From Acinetobacter calcoaceticus (lineage in GTDB: Bacteria; Pseudomonadota; Gammaproteobacteria; Pseudomonadales; Moraxellaceae), in NCBI RefSeq assembly GCF_004345325.1, contig NZ_SLVJ01000025.1, forward strand, positions 1 to 54,463: a DNA stretch of 54,463 nt, given 5' to 3'. The position numbers and the translations under genes are program-made. Below are positions 46,445 through 54,463 of the stretch, one piece after another. The number at the start of each line of letters is the position of its first letter. The first letter of the stretch is position 1. A model generated the notes under the pieces. It was not told where the DNA came from. It saw nothing but the letters and a program-made list of their open reading frames with translations, and did not search any database.

Positions 46445-47566
46445 ATGTCTATTAATATTATTCAGGCTGACCAACCCTTAACAGTCACGGCAATTATTAC
46501 TTATCTTTATGCAGATCCAGGCTTGGGTAAAACTTCAATCGGGTTCACTGGTGACAAGGCTATTTCATTTGACTTTGATCGTGGGTCACATCGTACAGGT
46601 GAATTGCGTCGTGGCGCTGTAGTTCAAGTTAATCAATGGGCTGATGTTGCAAACCTTACCCAGCAGGATTTGGCACCATACAACACAATTGTTATCGACA
46701 CTGTGGGCGCCATGCTCGAAAGCATCAAGACTCACCTGATGCTCAACAATACCAATAAGCAAAAAGACGGGTCTCTAAAACTTAAGGCTCAAGGCTTGGC
46801 TAATAATATATTTAAGCAGTATGTTAATAGTCTGGTTAGCTCTGGAAAAGATGTAGTTTTCATTGCTCACGCTTCCGAAGATCAGAGTGGAGACCAAGTT
46901 ATTTATCGCCCTGATCTTGGTGGTAAGAACCGCAATGAGTTGTACCGCATAGCCGACATCATGGGTTACTTAACCACTGTAACTACTGGTGAAGGGAAAA
47001 CTGAGCGCCTAATCAGCTTCAAGCCATGCCCTACTCATCATGCAAAAAATGCTGGCGCATTGGGCGGTGAGTCTGGTGAGGTCTGGGTCCCTGACTTAAA
47101 AACAAACCCTAGTTTTTTGGCTGACTTAATTCAACAAGCCAAGGATCATATCAACACCCTCACCCCTGCTCAGCTAGCATCAATCAAGGCCATTGAGGAG
47201 TTTAATAACTTCGCTCAAAGCTGTGAAGAAGCTATGTATGCTAGTGAAATCAATCAACTGACTGAAACGATAGGCTTGGACAAAGAACATCTTTTCTACC
47301 ACAACATGCGGCAAACAGTGATTAAGCGCGCCAAAGAAATGGGCTGCACCTTCAACAAAGAGATCAATAAATATGTGGGCCCAGTGGAGTTTAATGCAAT
47401 CACAGGTGCACAGCGTGATGAACTTCAGGCTTTGCTAACTGAGCGAAATATTGATGTTATGACTTTCTGCGAAGATAGTGGAATTGATAGCTTGATTGCT
47501 ATTGATGGCTCGACATTTGATGCTGTTAAGGCGTCCATTGTTGGCAATCTGGAGGTGGTTCAATGA
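46445..47566 (+). CDS. Sak4/RecA-like ATPase (AAA_24 type)
   Basis: 373 residues from ATG 46445 with GGAGAAA upstream. Walker A YADPGLGKTS (about 23-31), Walker B NTIVIDTVGAM (about 80), and the sensor-like VVFIAHASEDQSG are typical of phage ATP-binding proteins of the Sak4 type, which act with an SSB in single-strand annealing or strand exchange. The C-terminal 140 residues look like a separate helical region. Likely phage recombination or replication support. Confidence 0.78.
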   Translation: MSINIIQADQPLTVTAIITYLYADPGLGKTSIGFTGDKAISFDFDRGSHRTGELRRGAVVQVNQWADVANLTQQDLAPYNTIVIDTVGAMLESIKTHLMLNNTNKQKDGSLKLKAQGLANNIFKQYVNSLVSSGKDVVFIAHASEDQSGDQVIYRPDLGGKNRNELYRIADIMGYLTTVTTGEGKTERLISFKPCPTHHAKNAGALGGESGEVWVPDLKTNPSFLADLIQQAKDHINTLTPAQLASIKAIEEFNNFAQSCEEAMYASEINQLTETIGLDKEHLFYHNMRQTVIKRAKEMGCTFNKEINKYVGPVEFNAITGAQRDELQALLTERNIDVMTFCEDSGIDSLIAIDGSTFDAVKASIVGNLEVVQ

Positions 47567-47937
47567 GCAATTTAACACTACCACCGCTTGTCACTGACCA
47601 GCATGTTCAGGGCCAACTAAATGACTTTTTTGCAAAGTTTCATGGCGGCGATACTTCCAAAAAAGTTCAAGTAATTAATGGCATTCCTGCAGATGCAAAC
47701 CGTTACGACACTCTTGGTGGTGAGATGAAATACCACAAGTTTGATGACACTGGATTCTATTTTTGGTCATTTGGTAGCTGGGTTCGCCATGGTGAAGGTT
47801 ATCCAGTTGAACGGACAACACTTATTGGTCAAGCAGAGCCTAAGCGTATGCAGACTGCAACGCCGAAAGCCAAGCCAGTTCAAACAGTGGTTCCAGCGAG
47901 CCCGATCTATACAAACGCCAGATATAAAGGGGATTAG
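47563..47937 (+). CDS. Hypothetical early phage protein
   Basis: 124 residues. Central aromatic block KYHKFDDTGFYFWSFGSWVRHGEGYPVERTTL, then a Pro/Lys-rich tail (RMQTATPKAKPVQTVVPAS). Coupled to the ATPase gene by ATGA overlap. In this position an ATPase partner is conceivable; no family recognised. Confidence 0.55.
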   Translation: MSNLTLPPLVTDQHVQGQLNDFFAKFHGGDTSKKVQVINGIPADANRYDTLGGEMKYHKFDDTGFYFWSFGSWVRHGEGYPVERTTLIGQAEPKRMQTATPKAKPVQTVVPASPIYTNARYKGD

Positions 47938-47941
47938 TAGC

Positions 47942-48178
47942 ATGAAAAAAATCATCAAGGCAAAAAACCTAGTTGCGTTCCGAATTTGGCTCAACCTCCT
48001 TGGCTACCAAGTCAAAGAAATGCAGGATGGTCGAGGCTTTAATTTTCGATCTAAAAAAGAGTATGGAATGGTCACAAAAGACCTGACTGGCAATGGTTTG
48101 GCGGTGAAGTTAGGTGCTGAATTTGAAGACCATTTGAGCAGTCCGAATTACCCTGAAATTGTTGGAGTGGCGGCGTAA
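47942..48178 (+). CDS. Small early phage protein
   Basis: 78 residues from ATG 47942 (GGGGATT upstream). FRIWLNLLGYQVKEMQDGRGFNFRSKKEYGMVTKDLTGNGLAVKLG is a small alpha/beta module. The stop overlaps the next ATG. Function unknown. Confidence 0.55.
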   Translation: MKKIIKAKNLVAFRIWLNLLGYQVKEMQDGRGFNFRSKKEYGMVTKDLTGNGLAVKLGAEFEDHLSSPNYPEIVGVAA

Positions 48179-48441
48179 TGGCTAGATTAACAAAGTTAGA
48201 TAAAATGACAGAATCCCAAAAAAAGGAACTAGTCAAGGATTATCGCGAAGCATCTGTTGATACCGAGTTTCCACCAGAGGTGATCTCACTTGTCTACCAC
48301 CTCTCGTTGCCGTGGTTGCAAAAGAAGCGTTGTGAAGGTGGCGGTATCCCCTTCACCAAACCATCAGCAAAAACAGTTCTATATAAAAAGCAAGATGTTT
48401 TGCAGTATATGGATGACAATCGGCTTAAGCACACTGGATAA
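48178..48441 (+). CDS. Xis-like (excisionase/AlpA-type) HTH protein
   Basis: 87 residues. The C-terminal half, LSLPWLQKKRCEGGGIPFTKPSAKTVLYKKQDVLQYMDDNRL, has the winged-helix pattern of MerR-like excisionases. Last gene before attR and, in the circular phage, just ahead of int in the same direction. Predicted to bend attachment-site DNA and favour excision. Confidence 0.72.
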   Translation: MARLTKLDKMTESQKKELVKDYREASVDTEFPPEVISLVYHLSLPWLQKKRCEGGGIPFTKPSAKTVLYKKQDVLQYMDDNRLKHTG

Positions 48442-48446
48442 ACAAA

Positions 48447-48471
48447 GGCCCTTAATTTTAAGGGCTTTTTT
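48447..48471 (+). terminator. Terminator of the rightward early operon
   Basis: GCCCTTAA (48448-48455) pairs with TTAAGGGC (48458-48465), followed by six T. Confidence 0.85.
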
Positions 48472-48517
48472 GTATATAGTAGAAATACTAAAACTCAATA
48501 ATAATCAAGTCTTCTTG

Positions 48518-48551
48518 CATGTAGACCAAGTAGACCCATAGTAGACCGCAG
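48518..48551. repeat. Putative integrase arm-type sites, attR side
   Basis: Three tandem GTAGACC motifs (CATGTAGACC, AAGTAGACCC, CATAGTAGACCGCAG); the last 25 bases match 7166-7190 with one mismatch. Confidence 0.55.
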
Positions 48552-48684
48552 GAATATCTCAGTAGATTGTATAGAGTTGCTGAATATTGCGAAAAGTAGT
48601 TAAAACAAGCATTTATGTTATTTGATAAGAATTTAATATTGTGAAATATTGCGATATATTGTTGTTTTTATAGTAGAGATTGGA

Positions 48685-48725
<41 letters not shown>

Positions 48726-48761
48726 GCGTAAATACTGATATATCAAGCATTTCGTGCAGGA

Positions 48762-48790
48762 ATACTAGCGAATCTTAAAATGAAATACAA
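48762..48790 (-). promoter_or_regulatory. Displaced chromosomal promoter of the tRNA
   Basis: Minus strand TTGTAT (48785-48790), 17 bases, TAGTAT (48762-48767), 38 bases from the orphan tRNA 5' end. It now reads into the prophage right end. Confidence 0.55.
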
Positions 48791-48985
48791 GTGTTTTAGA
48801 TCTATGCTAAACGAGGATGTTGCTTTATTGGTCAATTCCAAATATCACCAGCTCATTGGTCTTTTTCTTTATTCTATAAGATTGATTAGATAGACCTTAT
48901 TTACAGATTCAGTGCTAGCAGTTCAGTCTAAGCCGCGAATGATCCTAGTCAAATTATTAGACAGTGCTTCCCTCTAATTTTACGA
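48791..48985. other. Intergenic, no gene seen
   Basis: Roughly 200 bases without a supported ORF. Confidence 0.4.
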
Positions 48986-49379
48986 TTAATTTTTTGGATT
49001 GAGGTAGACCTTACCTATATCAACCACTGCCTCCTCATAACGACTAGGATTTTCAGGGCTATATGGAAATTCTAAATAGTTAACTTTCTTCCGTTCAAAG
49101 CCCTCCAAAAGAAAAATCACTTCTCTAGGTTTAGCATTATAAAGCGATTCAGATCTATAGTTCACTTTTTCAGCTTGTACGTAAAAATTACCATTAGCAT
49201 CAGTGTAGTTTTTACCAAACTCTCTCTTTAATAGTGCTTGCAATATAGCTTTTTTTAGACACGAGCTCATTGGTAACTTGATTAATAAATTGCCCCTTAA
49301 GAGATGGATGTACATAAACTTTCTGTGATGCACATGCTGCTGAAAAACAACACGCAACCAATAAAATTAATTTTCTCAT
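48986..49379 (-). pseudogene. Lipoprotein gene broken by a homopolymer frameshift
   Basis: The 5' frame (ATG 49379) encodes a lipoprotein signal peptide with lipobox SAAC and continues to NELVSKK. At an A7 run (49250-49256) the frame shifts: the other frame continues sensibly as KKAILQALLKREFGKNYTDANGNFYVQ to a stop at 48986. Joined, the protein would have about 130 residues. Either a true mutation, phase variation or a sequencing error. Family unknown. Confidence 0.65.
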
Positions 49380-49404
49380 GGCTTTATTCCACCAATCCAT
49401 ATCA

Positions 49405-49835
49405 AACTCTTAACATCTTCCTCGCCAGCAACAACCCTTTCATAAAGTCCATTGACCATGACTCATTCGGGGCTGCTGGTACTGCAAGCGTTTCAGGCTC
49501 TATACGTTTAATACGCTTGTTCGGTTTAATTCGAAGGTTAAGCTCTAGTTCCTAATACATACGATAAACACGTTTATGATTCCAAGGGTAGCCTTGGACA
49601 TTACGTAGGTACAAAAAGCATAGCATAAAGCCCAAGTCTTATTCTCATTGGTGAGCTTAATCAGCCAATCTGCAATGACCTCATTCTGCTCCTTCAATTG
49701 AGCTATATAGCGATAACAGGTTTGACTGACTTGGAACATGAGACAGGCTTTACTCACTGAGATGTTATATTGCTCAACGGCTTGCTAAGCAAGTGCCTTG
49801 CGTTGAGTTGGCCTTATAAGTTTTTTGACAGTGCA
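49405..49835 (-). pseudogene. IS3 OrfB transposase, degraded
   Basis: In OrfB's frame KKLIRPTQRKALA is followed by a stop, then VEQYNISVSKACLMFQVSQTCYRYI and, after another shift, LELNLRIKPNKRIKRI and APNESWSMDFM, where the first catalytic Asp (SMDFM) would lie. Everything after that is missing, so no DDE domain remains. Confidence 0.7.
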
Positions 49836-50080
49836 TCCTGAAGGATATCAGCTTTGAGGCGCTCATCTGCGTACATGCGTTTAAGGCGAGCATTTTCAGC
49901 CTCTAACTCTTTAAGCCGAGTCATCATGGAAAGATCCATGCCGCCATATTTGGTTCTCCATTTGTAGAACGTGGCAGAGCTCATACCATGTTCTCGGCAA
50001 AGGTTCGGCACTGGAGTACCTGCTTCAGCTTGCTTCAAAATACTCATGATTAAGCTGTCTGAATATTTAGATGTTTTCAT
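49814..50080 (-). CDS. IS3-family transposase OrfA
   Basis: 88 residues. HTH (YSDSLIMSILKQAEAGTPVPNLCREHGMSSATFYKWRTKYGGMD) and leucine-zipper helix (RLKELEAENARLKRMYADERLKADILQDAL), the standard IS3 OrfA layout. AAGGAG precedes the ATG. The A6C run at its end is the usual -1 frameshift site into OrfB. Alone it cannot transpose the element. Confidence 0.88.
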   Translation of the reverse strand: MKTSKYSDSLIMSILKQAEAGTPVPNLCREHGMSSATFYKWRTKYGGMDLSMMTRLKELEAENARLKRMYADERLKADILQDALSKNL

Positions 50081-50180
50081 AAAAAATCTCCTTAAATCAA
50101 GGTTATTCGATTTTCTACTTTTAAGTTCAATTATTTTTAAGGAGCATTTCCCTATCTTGACGCTTACCGACCTGTAAAAT

Positions 50181-50609
50181 TTATATCAGTATTGGATTCC
50201 ATTTATCAGCCCACCAGATTTGCTCAGAAGCCAACCATGGAACATATACGATATTCCCAATCTGCTCTAAACCATCAATAGTTTCAAGGTCATCCAATGT
50301 AGATGCACATACGACCAATACATCTACATGACCAAGACTTGATATTTTTGAAGGCTGCGTAGCTATAACTTTTGTCCCGTTAAAATCTACATTATCTTGA
50401 TTTATTAACCCACTAACGGATATTCCTTTAATTTTAAGTCTACCAACGACCTTATTTAACGTAGAATCAAAACCACACATGGCAGGCACAACAATAGCAA
50501 TGCTTTTTAAATTATTCCTGTCAGCAACCGCAAATGCAGTGAGTAAACCAAGCATAGCGCTTTCTTTTTGATCTCGATCATCAGATTTTACTAAAAAACG
50601 TACAGTCAC
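50181..50609 (-). CDS. Hypothetical protein
   Basis: 142 residues from GTG 50609 (GGAG about ten bases upstream, not ideal). Alternating hydrophobic strands and helices (LKSIAIVVPAMCGFDSTLNKVV, HVDVLVVCASTLDDLETIDG) suggest a Rossmann-like alpha/beta fold. Reading direction matches its neighbours. No family recognised. Confidence 0.55.
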   Translation of the reverse strand: MTVRFLVKSDDRDQKESAMLGLLTAFAVADRNNLKSIAIVVPAMCGFDSTLNKVVGRLKIKGISVSGLINQDNVDFNGTKVIATQPSKISSLGHVDVLVVCASTLDDLETIDGLEQIGNIVYVPWLASEQIWWADKWNPILI

Positions 50610-50639
50610 AGTTCAATACTCCAGTCCTGTTATTTTTAG

Positions 50640-51003
50640 TGAGCATACCATGCCTCTTTAAATCCTTAAGCCACTGAATAGCAAAACAAGCCTAAACCTG
50701 CAAAGGCAGTGGACTGGTTCTTGGTTTTGTTTTGGGTGGTCGTCTGCTGCTAATCTTGTTGTACTGATCAACGTTGTTAAAACGCCCGCTTTGTTCTTAT
50801 GCTGTTTTAATTCTTTCAGCTTTTCGCATACCAAAAAAATCGCTCTTCAATGTAAGCGATCTCGATATCAGTTCAATCTTTGGTTGAGCAGGCAACCAGA
50901 TGATTAAGCTCATGCTGAATCTGCTCAATCCTTTCCTGAGCATTCATTTAATTCATCCGAGTTTTAATTCCATTGAATTCGAAGGAATTAGAATTTAGGC
51001 ATC
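50640..51003 (-). pseudogene. Decayed phage-derived sequence
   Basis: A start-like ATG with the frame MNAQERIEQIQHELNHLVAC soon hits stops. Short phage-like pieces (QYNKISSRRPPKTKPR) follow in other frames. Together with the adjacent terminator box of the prophage type, it looks like the remains of a gpW-like small head gene from another prophage. Tentative. Confidence 0.35.
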
Positions 51004-51024
51004 AAAAAACCACCCGAGGTGGTT
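51003..51024 (-). terminator. Terminator after the secreted-protein gene, prophage-type box
   Basis: AACCACC/GGTGGTT stem with CGAG-type loop, six T, then GATGCCTAAATTC on the minus strand, the same box as found between late genes of the prophage. Confidence 0.8.
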
Positions 51025-51043
51025 TGATTGAATATACGTTTAA

Positions 51044-51538
51044 TTAATCGACTTTACTAATTCTTAGTTGGCCATTAGTAACATCCAAGGCAAAAGCAGA
51101 TACAAAAACAATTGCACGATTCTTTTCTTGGTCGCGACCCCATATAGAAACACTGTATTTACCCGTTTTGAGTGAACTAGCAGTTTTTTGAATAGAATAA
51201 CCTGATATATTTTGGCCATATTCAATACAGCTTTTGGAGCTTAATGTCACTCCGTTTCCGACTTGATCTGCAGGTATATTTACTCCCCAAATATATCCAT
51301 ATTTTGAGCTAGAAACACCGATATATGAGAGTTTTAAATTATTGCTATCCACAAATTGCTTCCCCCAGATTGCTGGTCTGGGTGTGTAATTACTTACTGA
51401 AAAGCACAAATGATTATTTTGCAACCTAACATTAACCTTACCATCAGAAACTTTGTCACCCAATGCTGCTGCATTGCTAGATATCAGTAACAATAAGAAT
51501 ATTATTATAGAATTATTGTTTTGGGAGTTTTTTAGCAT
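51044..51538 (-). CDS. Secreted protein, possibly periplasmic immunity-like
   Basis: 164 residues with a signal peptide (IIIFLLLLISSNAAA, cleavage near residue 25). HLCFSVSNYTPRPAIWG and KSCIEYGQNISGYS resemble periplasmic lipoproteins annotated as putative T6SS immunity proteins in enterobacteria, though there is no lipobox. Two cysteines may pair. The assignment is a weak resemblance from memory. Confidence 0.5.
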   Translation of the reverse strand: MLKNSQNNNSIIIFLLLLISSNAAALGDKVSDGKVNVRLQNNHLCFSVSNYTPRPAIWGKQFVDSNNLKLSYIGVSSSKYGYIWGVNIPADQVGNGVTLSSKSCIEYGQNISGYSIQKTASSLKTGKYSVSIWGRDQEKNRAIVFVSAFALDVTNGQLRISKVD

Positions 51539-51550
51539 CGCCTGGGTCTC

Positions 51551-51657
51551 TTAAAAAGTCAGATAACGTAGACTGATAAAAATTTGTGTATACCCATTCT
51601 GGTTACTGGATACGTTGATTCCAAAAATATAAATTGATGCATGATCTGCAATTATAT
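51551..51657 (-). pseudogene. Possible 3' fragment of the gene split by the IS4-type element
   Basis: An open frame immediately outside the left inverted repeat (IIADHASIYIFGINVSSNQNGY ...) ending at TAA 51551. It lacks a start and probably belonged to the gene whose 5' part is at 53042-53257. Confidence 0.3.
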
Positions 51658-53041
51658 CCATAGCTGTACCCACAACTCTCTAATCATTTATTTTTGTTAG
51701 GATATTTACCATATGCAAGGATGTCTGTACCTGCATTAGGCCTCGCCAAATGGTTTTTACGCCTGGGTCACCATCTCCTTTTCTACCCATATGCCCTCCA
51801 AGCTGGGCAATGATATTGACCATTTGTTTCAACTTCGGTCGCTTCGTTGGTGGCTTTTTTTCATAATAAAGATTGTAGGCAACATGCCATTCTTCTCGAT
51901 CAAATAATACCTCACAACTTAAATCAGGGAGTTCTCTAGCAAGCATCGTAACTAGTAATATTCTGTATGAAATCAACAGATAAAGTAAAAATAGTTTCTC
52001 TAGTTTTTCAATGCTATTGAACTGCCTTTCTTCAATCCCGCAACCCGTATTTAGTATGTTAAATAACATTACTATCTGCCAACGCTGGCGATACCAGTCG
52101 ATTATTTGGCTTGCCTCATCAAGCTCCTTCACAATGCGATTGGTCAATAAGCGCCACATCACTGCTGTAGTTCCTTTCGGTGGATTATTTTCTTTAGCGA
52201 TAATAATCATTACCTAGCAGCCACTTTTGAGTTGAACGCGTTTGCTGTAAATCGTTTGAGTAACTTTACGACTTGGTTTACCATGCCCGCTTGATACAGT
52301 AAATTCGATCTGCCCGAGTATATTTTCTGCTTTAGTGATATCAAATAATTTACTGCCATCTTGCAGTAATCTTGAATGTTTGGCCCGTATTAAATAATCT
52401 GCAGAACATTGTTTTTCATCAGCTAATTCGATTATATCGTGCAAGTCACCTTCACGGTCAGCGATATATACATAATCAGTTTCAGGATTGTCCTCGGCTA
52501 GCTCACAGACACGTTGATAGCCTTCTTTCCAACGTAAACTTTCTTTGATGTCTGGCTCATCTTTAGCTTTTCTCGCCCATGACCACATATCGGTAATACC
52601 CAAAGGTACACCTTCGGGTGTAATCATCAATGTTGGATGCAAATACATACCTTGACGAGCTTCGTAATTCAAGCGGCCTAAGCCTTTGATCGTAGACTTT
52701 GTTCTGTAATCTAATTCAGTTGTATCTTGAATACAGAGTACTGTGTGGTGTTCTTTTGTCTGAGTTGAACAGCCTTAACATTTTATTCTAAAACAATATT
52801 TTTATCGATTTTAGGGTTTTCAATTAACCGATAATAGGCTTTACGTGTATGTTGATCTTTAGACAACTGGGAGACACTGGATTGAAAATTTTGACTGGCT
52901 TTATTTAGGAATTCACACAGTCGAATCGTTCTTCGGCGATCGCCTAAATCAATGTTACCCATTTCCTCTACAGCCCACATTAAAGGATTCATTAAATATT
53001 CGAAATTTAACAGAAATTAAGACTTGTGGGTACATCTATGG
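51658..53041 (-). mobile_element. IS4-family (Tn5/IS50-like) element, inactive
   Basis: 21-bp terminal inverted repeats, CCATAGCTGTACCCACAACT.. (51658-51678) and its complement (53021-53041), match at 19 positions. Inside lies a broken Tn5-type transposase gene. No target-site duplication is clear. Confidence 0.75.
51680..52992 (-). pseudogene. Tn5-like transposase, broken into three frames
   Basis: N-terminal part 52783-52992 (WAVEEMGNIDLGDRRRTIRLCEFL, DNA-binding domain), middle 52214-52672 (DYVYIADREGDLHD with a catalytic Asp), C-terminal 51680-52210. In the YREK signature (Y-x2-R-x3-E-x6-K) the segment reads YRQRWQIVMLFNILN: the catalytic Glu is Val and the Lys is Asn. So it is dead by frameshifts and by point changes. 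Confidence 0.85.
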
Positions 53042-53257
53042 CCTAAACCTGCAAAGTACCATCTTCAATCCTTTTAATTGGTTTTGAATCCAGTTAATTG
53101 CATAACTAGAACTAATCTGAAAAGGCTCAAGACGTTCAAATGAATACCCTTTATCCATAGCTAGGTCATATTTAGACAATGCATTAGCTATTTTGTTTCC
53201 GCCACGACCAACTGACCATGGGCTACCAGCGATTTCGATAAGCAGCTTTAGCTTCAC
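53042..53257 (-). pseudogene. 5' part of a gene interrupted by the IS4-type element
   Basis: A frame from GTG 53257 (KLKLLIEIAGSPWSVGRGGN ... YAINWIQNQLKGLK) runs into the right inverted repeat. No family recognised; no good ribosome-binding site seen. Confidence 0.4.
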
Positions 53258-53281
53258 AATATAAAAAAATACAACTAAATT

Positions 53282-53613
53282 TTAATGATCGTAAGGGCTT
53301 TTTCCATATTGCTTTATATACAGGTCTTCTGCACCCTGCCTTCTGGCCTCTTGTATTTCATACTCTTGTTCATTTTTGATATCTTCCAGCGTTATCCTTA
53401 CATACTGCACACAAACTGTATAGTGGAGTTTCTCCACTTGTAGATCTTGCTGTGTGTGCACTCCCATTGCTCTTTTGGCAATTTATAATGATCAACTATA
53501 CGGGTATTATAATAATCCCAGCAAAATCCGATTAGCGCAACTACTACAAAAAATAGAAGAATCCAAATATTTTCAATGCGACGCTCCATTAAATTTTTTA
53601 TAAATGTTTTCAT
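53282..53613 (-). pseudogene. Small membrane protein gene, probably frameshifted
   Basis: The first frame (ATG 53613) encodes a basic start, one membrane segment (IWILLFFVVVALIGFCWDYY) and KEQWECTHSKIYKWRN, ending at 53398. A second frame continues smoothly as VCVQYVRITLEDIKNEQEYEIQEARRQGAEDLY to 53282. A one-base shift near 53400 would restore about 110 residues. Family unknown. Confidence 0.45.
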
Positions 53614-53973
53614 TTAAAAACTTCAACTATTAACGTTAACCAGGACTTGGTGATCATAACCAAATTATTAGACCTTTCTGAGCAAGGATCCTCTGATGTA
53701 TGCTGAAAAAAAGTAGTCTGCAACTGGATAAGCTTTACAGTGACAAATAAATTATGCTGAGGAAGTCATTTGCATCCACTCAATAATAAGTCATTCACTC
53801 TAGCAAAAGTTTTTCCTATGCCCTGAAAATAAGGATATCCAGATACGAGTTGTGGAGATTATATTATGCTTAATACAAGTCGCAATATCTGCAATCTGCA
53901 GCACATACGATCAGAATGCCCCGCAATTGCGAGGCTTTACAAGGCATTTTAAAGGTATCGGATTAAAAAAGAT
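53614..53973. other. Intergenic, no gene seen
   Basis: About 360 bases without a supported gene. GCCCCGCAATTGCGAGGC (about 53918-53935) is a near-perfect palindrome that may terminate the neighbouring transcript. Confidence 0.4.
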
Positions 53974-54396
53974 TTAGTGTTGGCCACAAACCAATGGTTT
54001 TTCTTGACCTTTTTCAATCTTTAATTTATGAGAATAAGATAAGATCCGAACCAAATACCCATCAACATCATAGTGTCCAGCTATTGCACGCCGCTTTAAA
54101 TTTGAGCAATTCAACCAGGATATGTCAACCACATATCTAGAATATTCGCGATCAACGAATTTAAACCGTAACTCTGTTGCCTTTAATTTCCCTAAATCAA
54201 AAGATGGCTTGAGCATACTTCTCATCTTGTTGCCATTTTCCCACTCAACTAACTTTCCATAAGCTAGATCATTCGACACATAAAAAAAATCATCAAATGT
54301 AGATACATCTATCGTTTCTGGAGGTGTATAGTCAATTTTCTTAGCATACAACTTAATGGTACAAAATAATAAAATTAAGCTAATTACCGTTCTCAC
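53974..54396 (-). CDS. Secreted protein, possibly surface-adhesin E-like domain
   Basis: 140 residues with a signal peptide (MRTVISLILLFCTIKLYA). Later blocks SWLNCSNLKRRAIAGHYDVDGYLVRILSYSH and a terminal VCG give the C...YDxDG...C pattern of surface-adhesin E-type periplasmic domains. This is a resemblance only. First gene at the right edge; its neighbours are decayed. Confidence 0.5.
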   Translation of the reverse strand: MRTVISLILLFCTIKLYAKKIDYTPPETIDVSTFDDFFYVSNDLAYGKLVEWENGNKMRSMLKPSFDLGKLKATELRFKFVDREYSRYVVDISWLNCSNLKRRAIAGHYDVDGYLVRILSYSHKLKIEKGQEKPLVCGQH

Positions 54397-54463
54397 AAAA
54401 ATTTCACTTCAATTTTTAAAATGAGCTTTAGTATAATCAAAATTTACTTTACTCCCTAAGTTA

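Larger units (their letters stand above)
49405..50130 (-). mobile_element. IS3-family remnant
   Basis: An intact OrfA followed by a degraded and truncated OrfB. The left end stops just before the frameshifted lipoprotein gene. I could not identify either terminal inverted repeat with confidence, so both ends are approximate. Confidence 0.65.

Noticed and set aside
50690..53056. 16-bp exact repeat GCCTAAACCTGCAAAG at 50690 and 53041
   Set aside because: One such match is not far from chance in 54 kb of biased sequence, and the flanks do not align; it does not fit a target-site duplication of the IS4-type element.

Overview
The window looks like chromosome of an Acinetobacter species. It is A+T-rich, and the prophage gene set and order, the many small lipoproteins and secreted proteins, and the late-gene terminator style all resemble Acinetobacter siphophage prophages. 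This is recognition from memory; no database was searched.

Layout. (1) 1-6998 is chromosomal accessory DNA: a partial unknown gene, an HTH-like gene with a probable frameshift, plasmid/ICE-type small genes, a lipoprotein, a secreted protein, an M48 membrane metalloprotease, two convergent XRE-type regulators with a palindromic operator, and a TIGR02391-type protein with an RX4H (HEPN-like) motif. (2) 7004-7080 is a tRNA with a CAU anticodon on the minus strand. (3) 7041-48725 is a complete-looking 41.7-kb lambdoid/HK97-like temperate siphophage prophage, bounded by a 41-bp direct repeat of the 5' half of that tRNA. (4) 48726-54463 is a decayed accessory region: a frameshifted lipoprotein gene, an IS3-family remnant, a small prophage remnant, a dead IS4-family (Tn5-like) element that splits another gene, and several small secreted proteins.

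Prophage plan. The integrase lies at attL and an Xis-like HTH protein at attR, so they are adjacent and co-oriented in the circular phage. A plus-strand two-gene moron operon with its own strong promoter follows int. The late operon reads leftwards from about 38 kb to 9.8 kb: a Q-like antiterminator with a pR'/tR'-like promoter-terminator pair, small genes, TerS, TerL, portal, minor head protein, scaffold, major capsid, connectors, tail tube, tail chaperones G/GT (with a lambda-type GGGAAAG slippery site), tape measure, tail tip proteins, an SGNH-hydrolase receptor-binding protein, and holin/lysozyme/Rz/Rz1. The early leftward operon (44.8-38.5 kb) carries Cro, a replication initiator with four 23-bp-spaced palindromes inside its gene, a DnaB helicase and many overlapping small genes. 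The rightward operon (45.8-48.4 kb) holds a Sak4/RecA-like ATPase, small genes and the Xis-like gene. The CI-like S24 repressor sits between the two early operons and is flanked by copies of an ATTCA-N4-TGAAT operator.

Points most worth a second look: the phage replaces the tRNA 5' half together with its promoter; the origin-like repeats are read in all three frames; a dispersed terminator-plus-RBS box recurs between late genes; and a 17-codon ORF has its own promoter and terminator inside the tail region.
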